Source: CAZSDW01 sp964605705
Lineage (GTDB): Bacteria; Fidelibacterota; UBA2242
Assembly (NCBI GenBank): GCA_964605705.1
Contig: CAZSDW010000041.1
Location: 1 to 22,979, forward strand
Length of the DNA stretch: 22,979 nt
Reading direction: 5' to 3'
Shown here one piece after another: positions 22,968-22,979 of this stretch. The position numbers and the translations under genes are program-made. A model generated the notes under the pieces. It searched no databases. It was given only the letters and a program-made list of their open reading frames with translations, and had not been told where the DNA came from. Numbering within the stretch: position 1 is the first letter of the stretch; the number at the start of each line of letters is the position of its first letter.

Positions 22968-22979
22968 AAAAGATACCAA

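Noticed and set aside
1..22979. CRISPR array, insertion sequence or integrase gene
   Set aside because: No regularly spaced repeats, transposase or recombinase motifs were found on either strand; island signs rest only on boundary repeats.

Overview
The window looks like a chromosomal segment from an FCB-superphylum bacterium outside the classical Bacteroidota, such as a Calditrichota, Ignavibacteriota, KSB1 or Marinimicrobia type. This is inference. It rests on C-terminal type IX secretion (T9SS) sorting domains with the N-Y-P-N-P-F-N-P-x-T signature in two proteins and variants in two others, a PorV/PorQ-like outer-membrane protein, a TonB receptor with an N-terminal carboxypeptidase-D-like domain, and a moderate-to-low GC content. 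No gene in the window fixes the taxon.

Layout. At 3-797 is the 3' end of a secreted T9SS protein whose start lies outside the window. A compact two-armed locus follows. The minus-strand arm (11708 to 935) encodes, in transcription order: a GH66 dextranase-family lipoprotein, a second GH66 protein with a T9SS tail, an (alpha/alpha)6 glycosidase-like lipoprotein, a membrane-anchored sugar-type solute-binding protein, a sensor histidine kinase and a sigma-54 (NtrC-type) response regulator. Gaps are 56 nt or less (68 nt if the solute-binding protein starts at its ATG) and several genes overlap, so this is probably one operon. The plus-strand arm (12107 to 22445) encodes a divergent sodium:solute-symporter-like membrane protein, a T9SS protein with tandem beta-sandwich (starch-binding-like) domains, a TonB-dependent receptor, a large secreted protein with DGIDND repeats and a T9SS-like tail, and a PorV-like protein. 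The arms diverge from a 398-nt control region containing a 38-bp palindrome.

Reading of the system (inference): an alpha-1,6-glucan (dextran-like) utilisation locus. Surface GH66 enzymes cut the polymer, the T9SS module protein holds it, the TonB receptor imports fragments, the (alpha/alpha)6 lipoprotein trims them, and the inner-membrane symporter-like protein takes up products. The anchored binding protein, with no ABC permease beside it, and the kinase/regulator pair would sense the sugar. There is no SusD; the DGIDND protein and the PorV-like protein occupy the position next to the TonB receptor.

The right edge holds tRNA-Arg(TCT) and tRNA-Pro(TGG), both on the minus strand. The locus appears to be bracketed. 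A 22-bp exact copy of the middle of tRNA-Arg lies at 851-872, and a 17-bp near-palindrome occurs in the same orientation just inside both ends (904-920 and 22572-22588). This suggests the locus entered as a tRNA-associated island, although no integrase or transposase gene is visible.
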